Source: Bacteroidia bacterium (GTDB lineage: Bacteria; Bacteroidota; Bacteroidia; Flavobacteriales_E; Vicingaceae). Taken from it: a stretch of 64,000 nucleotides of DNA. The stretch lies in the NCBI GenBank assembly GCA_030433355.1, contig JAUIMG010000003.1, positions 1 through 64,000 on the forward strand, in the 5' to 3' direction. Position 1 is the first letter of the stretch. Each line of letters opens with the position of its first letter. The notes under the pieces are model-generated. The model was not told the DNA's origin. It was given only the letters and a program-made list of their open reading frames with translations, and searched no databases. Shown here in pieces: positions 9,791 through 17,297 of this stretch. Position numbers and translations under genes: made by a program.

Positions 9791-10331
9791 AATTTTTAAA
9801 TTGGAAATTATTTGGGGATTAAAATCATTTTTTATGATTGATTTAGGGTTGTTATTATGTAAGGGTTACTTATAGCTCTATTGGCACCCTAGAATCTTGA
9901 ATAAAAGCATACAACACTTTAGATTAACCATTTTTACTTGTTTTTGAAGACATTTCATTTTTGAAACTTGATATCATGTTGTAAAATCAAAGATTTAAAA
10001 AGTCCTTACAAAAATGAATACACCACTTTGAGTAAAGCGTTCATTTGGAAATGAATTAAATATTAAGAGTAAAACCAACTTATAATACCAGCAGATTATG
10101 TAGTCTATGAGTTAGGTTTTATTTATGAAGCTCATTATGGGAAGGATTTTAGGGATCACATTTCAACTGATAAAATTGAAGAATGATTAATTGGATAACT
10201 CTTTTAAATTAAAATCACTAATATTATTAATGTCACACTAGAGCGTGCTTTTGGAGTGTTCTTTTGCTTTAAAATGTTCTTAAATGTTCGATTTTGCAGT
10301 TAAATGCAGTGGAATGTAGGTGAACCAGTTT
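9791..10331. other. Intergenic stretch without a supported gene
   Basis: I see no supported gene here. An open stretch at 10073-10186 would encode about 37 residues (core VYELGFIYEAHYGKDF) but lacks a start and may be a gene relic. The first 60 bases are the likely leader and promoter of the minus-strand T9SS cargo gene. The stretch ends exactly where similarity to tRNA-Leu begins. Confidence 0.6.
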
Positions 10332-10385
10332 ACTTAAAATCCTGTGATCATTGCGATCGTGCCGGTTCGACCCCGGCTCCGGGTA
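10332..10385 (+). pseudogene. tRNA-Leu(UAA) 3' fragment, from the anticodon loop to the discriminator base
   Basis: This is the 3' part of a class II tRNA. Going 5' to 3': anticodon loop CTTAAAA at 10333-10339 with anticodon TAA, 3' anticodon strand TCCTG, a long variable arm (TGATCATTGCGATCGT), a perfect T arm at 10361-10377 (GCCGG-TTCGACC-CCGGC), then acceptor strand TCCGGGT and discriminator A. The bases upstream do not pair with the anticodon strand and contain no D arm or acceptor strand, so no functional tRNA can be made. Similarity starting at the anticodon loop and running through the 3' end is the usual footprint of site-specific integration into a tRNA gene. A strong terminator follows, as behind a real tRNA. 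Confidence 0.8.
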
Positions 10386-10387
10386 CT

Positions 10388-10418
10388 AAAAAAGCGAAGA
10401 GAAATCTTCGCTTTTTTT
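10388..10418 (+). terminator. Rho-independent terminator behind the tRNA-Leu fragment
   Basis: A perfect stem (AAAAAAGCGAAGA/TCTTCGCTTTTTT) with a GAAA loop and a T run. It sits 3 bases after the discriminator base of the tRNA fragment and 17 bases before the GIY-YIG gene. Confidence 0.85.
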
Positions 10419-10434
10419 TGGTTAATATAATTAG

Positions 10435-10686
10435 ATGTATTACACCTATATTTTATATTCAGAGAAAATAGATCGCTACTATATTGGCTATTCTTCAAAT
10501 CCTGAGAAGCGTTTAGCTGAGCGACATAATGCAGGCGCAGTAAAATCTACAAAGCCTGGCAAGCCATATAAGCTAGTGGCCAAAAAGTTTTATAATACAG
10601 AACAGGAGGCAAGAGCTGAAGAGCTACGATTGAAAAAAGCAAAAAACAGAAATTATTTAGAATGGCTAATTAAGGGGAATTGGTAG
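10435..10686 (+). CDS. Small GIY-YIG domain nuclease (UPF0213/YhbQ-like)
   Basis: An 83-residue stand-alone GIY-YIG domain, the usual length for the YhbQ/UPF0213 group. Visible family features are the N-terminal YTYIL strand, the second strand YYIGYS (the YIG half), the conserved arginine in the EKRLAERHN helix, and the Glu-rich helix EQEARAEELRLKK with the probable metal-binding glutamate. GIY-YIG domains cleave DNA with one metal ion; the cellular job of these small forms is poorly known. The gene is bracketed by a tRNA-Leu 3' fragment (10332-10385) and a second tRNA-like copy (10692-10760). It has its own ATG 17 bases after a terminator, so it is probably transcribed from a promoter very close by or by read-through. 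Confidence 0.9.
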   Translation: MYYTYILYSEKIDRYYIGYSSNPEKRLAERHNAGAVKSTKPGKPYKLVAKKFYNTEQEARAEELRLKKAKNRNYLEWLIKGNW

Positions 10687-10691
10687 CCATG

Positions 10692-10760
10692 TCCTGGTTT
10701 AATCGGGATGATCATTGCGATCGTGTCCCGCTAAAGCGGGACTCCGGGTACTAAAAAAGC
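10692..10760 (+). repeat. Second tRNA-Leu-like copy with two arms replaced by TCCCG-type hairpins
   Basis: Two blocks are identical to the first tRNA fragment: TGATCATTGCGATCGTG (10709-10725, matching 10345-10361) and CTCCGGGTACTAAAAAAGC (10742-10760, matching 10377-10395). Between them the T arm is absent and the hairpin TCCCGCTAAAGCGGGA (10726-10741) stands in its place. Directly before the first block, at the anticodon-arm position, lies another hairpin, TCCTGGTTTAATCGGGA (10692-10708; 5-bp stem with one G-T pair and a 7-base loop). The copies are 364 bp apart and enclose the GIY-YIG gene. Confidence 0.8.
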
Positions 10761-10789
10761 TCAAAACTTCGTTGGGTTTGCAAACAAAA

Positions 10790-10812
10790 CCGCAGGGTTG
10801 AAAACCCTGCGG
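10790..10812 (-). terminator. Terminator-like hairpin after the YwqK-like gene
   Basis: A perfect 10-bp stem (CCGCAGGGTT/AACCCTGCGG) with a 3-base loop lies 8 bases beyond the stop of the minus-strand lipoprotein gene. A GTTTTGTTTG stretch follows on the minus strand. Confidence 0.6.
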
Positions 10813-10820
10813 AGCTGCGA

Positions 10821-11471
10821 TTATTGCTCATGGTAGATTGTACTATCTACTGCCACTCCTTCTATAAAAATGACTGTTTTTAAAGTATCTCCATTCTTAT
10901 TGAAGTAATAATATTTCCCCTGTTTTTTCCCGTTTTTTATTTTTCCAGACCTCTCAACATTTCCATTTGAGTAATAATCTATATGATTCCCTGATTCATT
11001 TGGGACTATTGCTTTTAACTGACCATTTTCATGCCAAAAGCGGAAGATTTGAGTTTTAAAATTAAGATCATCAATAGGAGTTCCATCTTCTCTATATTTT
11101 CTGTAAATCATTATTGTCCCTTTTTCGTAAAACCTCAAACTCTTCAATTGACCATTTTTATAATACTCATATGCGGTATCTTCCTCAACGCCCATATTCA
11201 AAGTGCCTCTTGCCCAAATCTCTCCACTTTCATACCACATAGTATACTTTCCGTGTTCTACAGAATCTTTAAGTGAAACAACTTGTCTTTTGCCCCCTGA
11301 TTCATAAAATTCTTGTTTAAATCTGTTCTCTTCTTTTTCAACAATAGTAATTTTAGGAGTACCATTTTCGAAAGTTTCTATAACCTTATTTTTTGGAGAA
11401 CTACAGGCTGTTATATAAATTAAAATAAGAGGTATTATATCTTTAATTCTTGGAGCTATATGTGTCTTCAT
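10821..11471 (-). CDS. YwqK-like MORN-repeat lipoprotein
   Basis: A 216-residue lipoprotein with a lipobox (ITAC, cysteine about residue 23) and repeated short beta modules of the YwqK/MORN type: WYESGEIWARG, YYKNGQLKSL, FWHENGQLKA, YYSNGNVERSG and YFNKNGDTLK. Databases commonly call this family 'toxin-antitoxin system YwqK family antitoxin' because Bacillus YwqK is the immunity protein of the YwqJ deaminase toxin. Most Bacteroidota members have no proven antitoxin role. Here it lies 9 bp downstream of a small membrane-anchored protein and near an orphan RHS toxin tip, so an immunity role is possible but unproven. The start ATG at 11471 fits the lipoprotein signal. Confidence 0.8.
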   Translation of the reverse strand: MKTHIAPRIKDIIPLILIYITACSSPKNKVIETFENGTPKITIVEKEENRFKQEFYESGGKRQVVSLKDSVEHGKYTMWYESGEIWARGTLNMGVEEDTAYEYYKNGQLKSLRFYEKGTIMIYRKYREDGTPIDDLNFKTQIFRFWHENGQLKAIVPNESGNHIDYYSNGNVERSGKIKNGKKQGKYYYFNKNGDTLKTVIFIEGVAVDSTIYHEQ

Positions 11472-11480
11472 CTTTATACT

Positions 11481-11735
11481 CTAGTATTTCTTGTAATATC
11501 TTGTACTATCACCAAAATATTTATCTATTTCTTTCCTGTCAATAACAATTAGACCTTCTATTCCTTCATATATTGGCTTATTATTGTCTGAAAACAATTG
11601 TAAAGGGCCTTGCTCCATCAACATTTCCTTGGCAATATTTTCCATTACTCTCTTTGTTTTAATAGGTTTGGCAATAAGCATAAACAGCATTATCAATATT
11701 GTCAAAATGAGTATCCAAATTATCTTCTTTCTCAT
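11481..11735 (-). CDS. Small membrane-anchored protein of unknown function
   Basis: An 84-residue protein I do not recognise. Residues 4-22 are one strong hydrophobic segment (IIWILILTILIMLFMLI) after the charged start MRKK, so it is probably an inner-membrane anchor with the rest outside. The soluble part contains a helix rich in Met and Glu, then a short EGLIVIDRKEIDKYFGD segment. It sits 9 bp upstream of the YwqK-like lipoprotein in the same direction and is probably co-transcribed with it. The upstream gap contains an inverted repeat ending in TTGCCAACGG. Confidence 0.6.
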   Translation of the reverse strand: MRKKIIWILILTILIMLFMLIAKPIKTKRVMENIAKEMLMEQGPLQLFSDNNKPIYEGIEGLIVIDRKEIDKYFGDSTRYYKKY

Positions 11736-11774
11736 TGTTGTTAAGGTTTAATTTTTATTGTGCCATGCAAATAG

Positions 11775-11825
11775 GTTGGATAAGGAGTACCTCTCCTTGC
11801 CAACGGGTTCACGGACTATATTCCG
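11775..11825. repeat. Inverted repeat with cassette-boundary-like end (TTGCCAACGG)
   Basis: GTTGGATAAGGAG (11775-11787) pairs imperfectly with CTCCTTGCCAAC (11793-11804) across a 5-base loop. Just beyond lies a smaller hairpin (CGGA...TCCG, 11812-11825). The arm end TTGCCAACGG recurs at the boundary element beginning at 26896, where it is likewise followed by a G/C-rich T-C-CGG stretch. Confidence 0.5.
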
Positions 11826-11952
11826 CGCCAATGGGAACTAATAAGAATCAAGTGAGAAATTAATTATAGAATCAGGTTTTTTGGATTCAAAATCTAATTT
11901 ATAGATTTTATTTATCAGTAAAAAAATGTTATTTTTTAGTACTAGCTTTCTG

Positions 11953-12285
11953 TTAAATAAGTTTAGTTTTAAAATTTTGATGTATATAAAATTTGGATTT
12001 AGTTTTTATTTTTTTAAATTTAAGTAAGGCTTTAATTTTAAGGAATCTACTATAATCTTCTAAAGATTCTGGACGACTTTCATCAAACTTTACAATTAAA
12101 ATTACAGATCTCTTTTTTATATCTTTTGATTCTTTAACCCAACCATTTTTTATAAAAGAATCTCCTTTCATAACCATCATTAATAAATCTTCATTATTAT
12201 TTTTAAAACCTAATACTAAATTCTTGGTTTTAATAGTAAAGAATTTACTAATCGCTTCTTCGATATTTAAATTGTATTCTTCCAA
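11953..12285 (-). CDS. Probable immunity protein for the orphan RHS toxin tip
   Basis: A 110-residue basic, soluble protein I do not recognise by family. It begins 5 bases after the stop of the RHS C-terminal fragment, on the same strand, with TTG as the best available start because no ATG exists before residue 36. It has an alternating helix/strand pattern (FFTIKTKNLVLGF, SVILIVKFDES) and a lysine-rich tail. Known biology: polymorphic toxins are followed by small, poorly conserved immunity genes, so position is the main evidence. If the toxin tip is dead, this gene could still protect against related toxins from neighbouring cells. Confidence 0.55.
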   Translation of the reverse strand: MEEYNLNIEEAISKFFTIKTKNLVLGFKNNNEDLLMMVMKGDSFIKNGWVKESKDIKKRSVILIVKFDESRPESLEDYSRFLKIKALLKFKKIKTKSKFYIHQNFKTKLI

Positions 12286-12290
12286 TTTTC

Positions 12291-13097
12291 TTAGTGTGAA
12301 TGAATGCCTTTGTGTTCAACTCTTTTATTTTGATCATCTATAGTCTTAAATACAGATCCAATGGTCCCAATTCCTACCATCTTAATGACCAAATCAGGAA
12401 CATTCAAACCAGATAACATTGGTTCTTGATGATTAATAAAATTATGATATGGGGTCTGACTTGAACCTCTTCCGAACTTAAGCTTTGAGGTGTTTCCGAT
12501 ACTATAATATTCAACAAAATCCTCAAACTGTTGCTCAACTTTATTTGAAGATTCTATCAGTGAATATGAATTCCTTACTATAGAATATGTTGAACTAATA
12601 CCGGAACTTAGAACTAATGCTAAACCTATTTTTAGATTTCTAGTCACTGGATGATTCATGAAAGCTTCTTGTTCTTCATAAACTGCATCTATATAAGGAT
12701 TTCTCTCCCAAGTGGAAATAGAAATGAGTGATGCATTACTTTTTGAATATGACATGTAATAAGAATAATCAGTTGCTTGCCAAGCAGACATATACTCATT
12801 TCCATTCCAATCAAATGAGCCTTGTTGAGTATATTTGGTTTCTTCTCCTACAAGCACAGTTTCTTTAGAATTTGAAATCTCTTCAATTGTTTCTGGTATT
12901 ACAAAACCGTATTTCCTAATACTCTTATCCATAGCTGCTATATCATCCATATCACAAGTAGGACACATTTCATATAATTGATCCCAATAACCAATATCAG
13001 CTCCAGGATCATTCTTTCCTTGATTTAATGCTTGTCCATCATATCCCCCATCTGGGTCGATGTATGATAACGGATTGTTATTCGTAAACAAAAGCAA
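12291..13097 (-). CDS. Orphan C-terminal toxin module of an RHS-type polymorphic toxin (truncated)
   Basis: The fragment starts with NNPLSYIDPDGG, the end of the RHS repeat-associated core (usually ...NNPxxxxDPxG), which normally sits about 1000 or more residues into an RHS protein. An in-frame TAA lies just upstream of the TTG used as start, so the large core is missing and this is a displaced tip. After the core come about 255 residues: an acidic segment with CPTC, a Trp/Tyr-rich middle, a hydrophobic patch near 155-175 and a C-terminal domain ending HKGIHSH. I recognise no toxin fold, so the activity is unknown. RHS loci often store such orphan tips behind a complete gene, but no complete rhs gene is visible here. 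A probable immunity gene follows 5 bases later. Confidence 0.65.
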   Translation of the reverse strand: MLLFTNNNPLSYIDPDGGYDGQALNQGKNDPGADIGYWDQLYEMCPTCDMDDIAAMDKSIRKYGFVIPETIEEISNSKETVLVGEETKYTQQGSFDWNGNEYMSAWQATDYSYYMSYSKSNASLISISTWERNPYIDAVYEEQEAFMNHPVTRNLKIGLALVLSSGISSTYSIVRNSYSLIESSNKVEQQFEDFVEYYSIGNTSKLKFGRGSSQTPYHNFINHQEPMLSGLNVPDLVIKMVGIGTIGSVFKTIDDQNKRVEHKGIHSH

Positions 13098-13165
13098 TCT
13101 AGTTTATATGAATAAACCGAAAACTATATAACCAAAATGCTATTGATCTTATTATAAAAAATAAC

Positions 13166-13579
13166 TTAGTTTTCAATTAATAATTGTTTTAATTCTTCCC
13201 ATTTTTCAACCTTTTCCATGTAGTTCTTATTTATTCTACCTAAAAATACATCGTCTTTACTAATGCTTAGTAATTCATCATCAATCACGTTTATTTTTAT
13301 GTCTGATAGATTAAGGGTTACTCTATTCTTATTCTTATTAAAAAATGATAATTTGATATAGTTATCAAATACTGTTAATTGCTCTACATCTATACTTGCT
13401 TTTTTTACTCTTTTTCTTATTACAAACAAGGTAACCATAGAAATAATAAGATATAAGTACGATGATTGGACATACTCATTAAGGTAAGATATTCCTGCAT
13501 ATAGGAAAATTGCCATAGTAATGACAATACCAAAATTTGAACTAATTGAATTCCTTTTTTTAAAAAAATATTTTTGCAC
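13166..13579 (-). CDS. Small membrane protein of unknown function near the orphan toxin module
   Basis: A 137-residue protein with two adjacent membrane segments (about residues 15-31 and 38-54) and then a soluble domain of about 80 residues rich in beta strands (LTVFDNYIKLSFF, RVTLNLSDIKINVID), ending with a charged helix. The layout resembles small PH-like or YcxB-like membrane proteins but I cannot assign a family. The start is GTG; an overlapping ATG just upstream belongs to another frame that reads into a short meaningless ORF. It lies upstream of the RHS fragment on the same strand and may be another immunity or orphan gene of the same locus. Confidence 0.55.
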   Translation of the reverse strand: MQKYFFKKRNSISSNFGIVITMAIFLYAGISYLNEYVQSSYLYLIISMVTLFVIRKRVKKASIDVEQLTVFDNYIKLSFFNKNKNRVTLNLSDIKINVIDDELLSISKDDVFLGRINKNYMEKVEKWEELKQLLIEN

Positions 13580-13602
13580 ATTAATACACTTGACACCCCA
13601 AG

Positions 13603-13610
13603 CAAATCTA
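13603..13610 (-). promoter_or_regulatory. Bacteroidota -7 promoter motif upstream of the small membrane protein gene
   Basis: TAGATTTG on the minus strand matches the TAnnTTTG -7 consensus, 23 bases before the GTG start at 13579. I see no clear TTTG at -33. Confidence 0.4.
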
Positions 13611-13745
13611 CAACAAAAAGGTACGAATATTCGTTTCTAATAAATAGAGAGTATAGTTTTCGCTATTCGTTACTATTAGCATTTCATGCTGTACTTTTTT
13701 ATTAGGGCTTTTTTTGTTGATGTTGCTTAAGGATAGAAAATAGCA

Positions 13746-13774
13746 TTGAAATATTTCTATTCTAATTAGCTTTG
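13746..13774 (+). promoter_or_regulatory. Promoter for the Omp85-type gene (TTG-N18-TAGCTTTG)
   Basis: TTG at 13746-13748 is separated by 18 bases from TAGCTTTG at 13767-13774. The two elements fit the Bacteroidota -33/-7 pattern. The ATG follows 37 bases later. Confidence 0.55.
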
Positions 13775-13811
13775 CAAAAAAATACTTAAGATATCGTACG
13801 AATAGATTTCC

Positions 13812-14975
13812 ATGGCTTTTAAACTAAAACTATTTGTACTTTTTTTCATCTTATCCAACACCCTTTTTGGTCAGGCAGATTCATCACTAGGAAAAGAGGC
13901 TAATTCTAGCGCTGTTTTTTCTAAGTTGAAATTTTGGGAAGATGATTCTGTTTCCAAAAAAGAGGGCTTCTTTATTTTGCCTTTGTTGTATTATACCCCA
14001 GATACTCGTTTTGCTTTGGGAGCTGCCGGTGTTTATTATTTTAACACCGCAAAAGAGGAACAAGAGGTTAATGCCCACCCTACCAGACTATCTTATATTA
14101 AACTATTAGGCGATTATACGCAAAACCGTCAATTGGACGTTTGGAGTGATTGGACCATTTTTACCAATGAAGAAAAATGGCTCTTGAAAGGCGAATTACG
14201 GTACCGGAATTTCCCTGATTCCTACTACGGAATTGGTAATAAAAGCAAAGAGGAAGATCGAGAAAAATATGCTTACGATTACTATAGCTTAAAGCTTTTG
14301 GCTATGAAACGTATAAGTAAATTTTCGTTTGTTGGCCTAGATTATATTTTTGAAAATGAATATAATTTTACCTTTGAAAATGAGAATACTAGCTTAGCTA
14401 GAGGAGAAGTAGAAGGTTCAAATGGCGGTATTGGCTCTGCTATAGGTTCCGTTTTTTTATTCGACTCTAGAGATAATGTGATCAATGCAACCAAAGGGAA
14501 GTACTTCCAATTTTCCTCTTATTTCTTTCGTCCCGAATTGGGAAGCACCTTCAATTTTGTAAACATCAATGCGGTTTTTAATACTTACCGTCAGTTTTCA
14601 AACCAACACATCCTTGCAGTAAATATAGTAAGCCAATTTAATTTTGGAGAAGTGCCTTTTCTTGATTTAGCCAAAGCAGGAAATGACGACATTTTAAGGG
14701 GTTACGCTCGAAATAGATATCGCGACAATCACTTTGTTGCAGCTCAAGCTGAGTATCGTTTTCCAATTTATAAGCGTTTAGGCGCAGTTACTTTTTTAGG
14801 ATTAGGAGATGTATTTTCAAATACTTCTCAGCTCAGTATGGATTACCTTAAGTATAGTTATGGTGGAGGATTGCGTTTTTCAATCAACCAAAGTGAGCGA
14901 CTAAATATTCGGCTAGATTATGGTATTGGAAGAGAGGAAAGTTCTTTCTATTTTACCGTTACGGAGGCTTTCTAG
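13812..14975 (+). CDS. BamA/TamA-family (Omp85-like) outer-membrane beta-barrel protein
   Basis: A 387-residue outer-membrane protein with a signal peptide ending LFGQA near residue 22. It consists of a 16-strand-like barrel region without POTRA domains, so it is shorter than BamA and belongs to the surface-antigen (D15) group of single-barrel Omp85 relatives. The conserved LRGY motif is present (ILRGYARNRYRDNH, about residues 295-308), followed by a strand with AEYRFP. The protein ends in phenylalanine, as expected for BAM substrates. The transported molecule, if any, is unknown. It is a monocistronic plus-strand gene with a good promoter motif upstream and a terminator downstream. A G7/C6 hairpin (14974-15007) directly follows the stop codon. 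Confidence 0.82.
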   Translation: MAFKLKLFVLFFILSNTLFGQADSSLGKEANSSAVFSKLKFWEDDSVSKKEGFFILPLLYYTPDTRFALGAAGVYYFNTAKEEQEVNAHPTRLSYIKLLGDYTQNRQLDVWSDWTIFTNEEKWLLKGELRYRNFPDSYYGIGNKSKEEDREKYAYDYYSLKLLAMKRISKFSFVGLDYIFENEYNFTFENENTSLARGEVEGSNGGIGSAIGSVFLFDSRDNVINATKGKYFQFSSYFFRPELGSTFNFVNINAVFNTYRQFSNQHILAVNIVSQFNFGEVPFLDLAKAGNDDILRGYARNRYRDNHFVAAQAEYRFPIYKRLGAVTFLGLGDVFSNTSQLSMDYLKYSYGGGLRFSINQSERLNIRLDYGIGREESSFYFTVTEAF

Positions 14976-15033
14976 GGGGGGCACTTTTATGAAATTCCAT
15001 ACCCCCCTTTAGCTAGCTGAGAACTTCTGGCAT

Positions 15034-15064
15034 AAAAAAAGCGAAGATTTTTCTTCGCTTTTTT
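15034..15064. terminator. Bidirectional terminator between converging genes
   Basis: A perfect stem (AAAAAGCGAAGA/TCTTCGCTTTTT) with A and T runs on both sides can serve the Omp85-type gene on the plus strand and the M3 peptidase gene on the minus strand. Confidence 0.8.
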
Positions 15065-15086
15065 ATTTAGGATATTTAAAATAGAA

Positions 15087-17225
15087 TTATTCCGCCACCG
15101 GAAAACCTCTATCTCTCATTAGCGCTTCTACTTTAGCATCTCTACCTCTAAATAAACGATAGGCCTCTGCTGGGTCTAAAGAATTTCTTGGGGCAAATAG
15201 ATATTCTACTAATTTCTCAGCCAATTCCTCATCGTAAAAACCTCCTGGTGCTTCTGCAAAGGCCTCTGCCGCATCTGAAGTCAATACTTCTGCCCACATA
15301 TAACCATAGTAAGCTGTCGCATATCCTTCTCCAGAAAAAACATGTCCGAAGTGTGGTGTTCTATGTCGCATAGGCAACTCTTTTGGCATTTTTAATTCTT
15401 CTAAAGTTTCTCTTTCAAAAGCATCTACATCCATATTGCTAGGATCTGCTAAGTGAAACTTCATGTCCATAATTGCAGAAGCCAAATATTCTGTAGTTGC
15501 AAAACCCTGATTAAAGGTAGATGCCTTTTTGATTTTTGCAACCAGCTCAGCTGGCATAGGTTCTCCTGTTTTATTGTGCACCAAAAACTGATTAATTACT
15601 TCATCGGTAGATAGCCAACGTTCTAGTAGTTGCGATTGAAACTCTGTATAATCTCTAACACCACTATTTAAAGTTGGGTATTTAACATTAGAAGAAAAGA
15701 AATGCAGTGCATGGCCAAACTCATGGAAGAAAGTAGTAGCATCGTCCCAAGAAACTAAAAGTGCTTCTCCTGCTGCAGGCTTAACAAAGTTAGAATTGTT
15801 AGATGCTAAGACATTTTTAGGTCCATCAAAACTAGTGTAGCTTCTATAGGTAGTTGCCCAAGCTCCAGATCTTTTTCCTTCTCTAGCATAGGGGTCTAAA
15901 TACCAAAGACCGATATTGTCTCCAGAAGTCTTGTCTGTTACTTCCCAAACTTTTACATCTTCGTGAAAAACCGGAACAGAACCATCAGGAACCGGAGTGA
16001 AGTTATAGTTGAACAATCTTCCTGCTACATAAAACATCGCTTCCGTTAATTTATCTAATTGCAAGTATTGCTTTACTTCGTCAGAGTTCAAATCGTATTT
16101 TTCTTTTCTTACTTGCTCCGCATAAAATCGATAATCCCAAGGTTCAATGGTAATCTTATCACCCTTTTTGTCTGCTATAGCTTGCATATCTTCTACTTCT
16201 TCAGCCACTCTAGCTATGGCAGCAGGCCAAACAGCTTCCATCAAAGCCATTGCATTTTCTGGATTCTTCGCCATTCTATCTTGTAAACGCCATTCTGCAT
16301 AATTAGAGTAGCCCAATAGTTCAACTCTTTCTCTTCTTAACTTTAAAATTTCTGCAATGATTTCGTTGTTGTCGTATTCATCTCCATTGTCACCTCTAGA
16401 GTAGTAATTGGTCCAAACTTGCTTTCTCAATTCTCTTTCGGTAGAGTAGGTTAAAAAAGGATCCATAGAAGAGCGCGTATTGGTTATTGCATATTTACCT
16501 TCTTGCCCTTTTTCTTTAGCTATGCTCGCTGCTGACTTAATAAAGCCATCGGAAAGACCACCCAATTGGTCCTCATTCAAATAAGTAACATAGTTCTCTT
16601 CATCGTGCAAAACATTATTGGAAAACTTGTTGTACAAGCTTGAAAGCTCTTTACTGATTTCTGCATAACGCACTTTTTTGGTACTATCCAAATTAGCACC
16701 ATTCATTTCAAATTGCTTGTAAGTTAGATCCAATACTCTTTGCTTATCTGCATCATAAGGATGCACTTGAGAAGCATCATACAATGCTTTTATTTTAAAA
16801 AAAAGCTTTTCGTTTTGCGTGATTTTAGATTGAAACTCCGAAAATTGAGGAGCTAATTCTGCCTGTATGTCTCTAAACTCAGGAGTAGACATATTGCTAC
16901 TCCAAATACCGTAGTAGGTGAAAGCTCTATTTAGTTCTTCCCCTGCTCTTTCCATTTCTTCAATTACATTTTCGAAGGTGGGAGATTCTGTGCTATTGGC
17001 GATTGCTTCAATTTCTGCTAAATGCATTTCCATGCCTTTCTGCATAGCTTCTTTCACATCGGCAATTTCCATTTTATCGAATGCAGGAACACCTCCATAA
17101 GGGCCAGTCCACTCCTTAAGTAGAAGGTTGTTAATTTCCTTTTCTTTCATTTCTTCTTTCTTTTCGGGGCTTCCACAGCTACTTAAAATGGCTGCACTTA
17201 ATGCAATGAGAATATATCTTTTCAT
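15087..17225 (-). CDS. M3-family metallopeptidase (peptidyl-dipeptidase Dcp / oligopeptidase A type), lipoprotein
   Basis: A 712-residue zinc peptidase of family M3A, about full length for Dcp. The N-terminus is a lipoprotein signal with lipobox LSSC (C16), so unlike cytoplasmic E. coli Dcp it should be anchored in the periplasm. The thermolysin-like motif is H501-E-F-G-H505, and the glutamate ligand lies about 25 residues later in the YTEFQSQLLERW segment. Other M3 hallmarks are FNQGFATTEYLA and the C-terminal GHVFSGEGYATAYYGYMWAEV segment, which shapes the active site. Its likely role is trimming short peptides in the periplasm. It is transcribed alone from a start at 17225. Confidence 0.92.
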   Translation of the reverse strand: MKRYILIALSAAILSSCGSPEKKEEMKEKEINNLLLKEWTGPYGGVPAFDKMEIADVKEAMQKGMEMHLAEIEAIANSTESPTFENVIEEMERAGEELNRAFTYYGIWSSNMSTPEFRDIQAELAPQFSEFQSKITQNEKLFFKIKALYDASQVHPYDADKQRVLDLTYKQFEMNGANLDSTKKVRYAEISKELSSLYNKFSNNVLHDEENYVTYLNEDQLGGLSDGFIKSAASIAKEKGQEGKYAITNTRSSMDPFLTYSTERELRKQVWTNYYSRGDNGDEYDNNEIIAEILKLRRERVELLGYSNYAEWRLQDRMAKNPENAMALMEAVWPAAIARVAEEVEDMQAIADKKGDKITIEPWDYRFYAEQVRKEKYDLNSDEVKQYLQLDKLTEAMFYVAGRLFNYNFTPVPDGSVPVFHEDVKVWEVTDKTSGDNIGLWYLDPYAREGKRSGAWATTYRSYTSFDGPKNVLASNNSNFVKPAAGEALLVSWDDATTFFHEFGHALHFFSSNVKYPTLNSGVRDYTEFQSQLLERWLSTDEVINQFLVHNKTGEPMPAELVAKIKKASTFNQGFATTEYLASAIMDMKFHLADPSNMDVDAFERETLEELKMPKELPMRHRTPHFGHVFSGEGYATAYYGYMWAEVLTSDAAEAFAEAPGGFYDEELAEKLVEYLFAPRNSLDPAEAYRLFRGRDAKVEALMRDRGFPVAE

Positions 17226-17297
17226 AGGTTTAATTTGGATAGAATTAAGCTTTAAAGATAGCTTGAAAAATTATCTTGACCCTAGGTTTTATACAAA

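Noticed and set aside
10073-10186. Short open stretch of about 37 codons before the tRNA fragment
   Set aside because: It lacks a start codon and is too short to assign; kept only as a possible gene relic.
10332-10385. Considered as an intact tRNA gene
   Set aside because: The 5' acceptor strand, D arm and 5' anticodon strand are missing, and the bases present cannot pair with the 3' half.
13420-13605. 61-residue ORF in another frame with an ATG start
   Set aside because: It overlaps the two-membrane-segment protein, whose frame is better supported by length and composition.
14974-15007. G7/C6 hairpin as a regulatory element
   Set aside because: It lies directly behind a stop codon and before a stronger terminator, so an accessory terminator role is the simplest reading.
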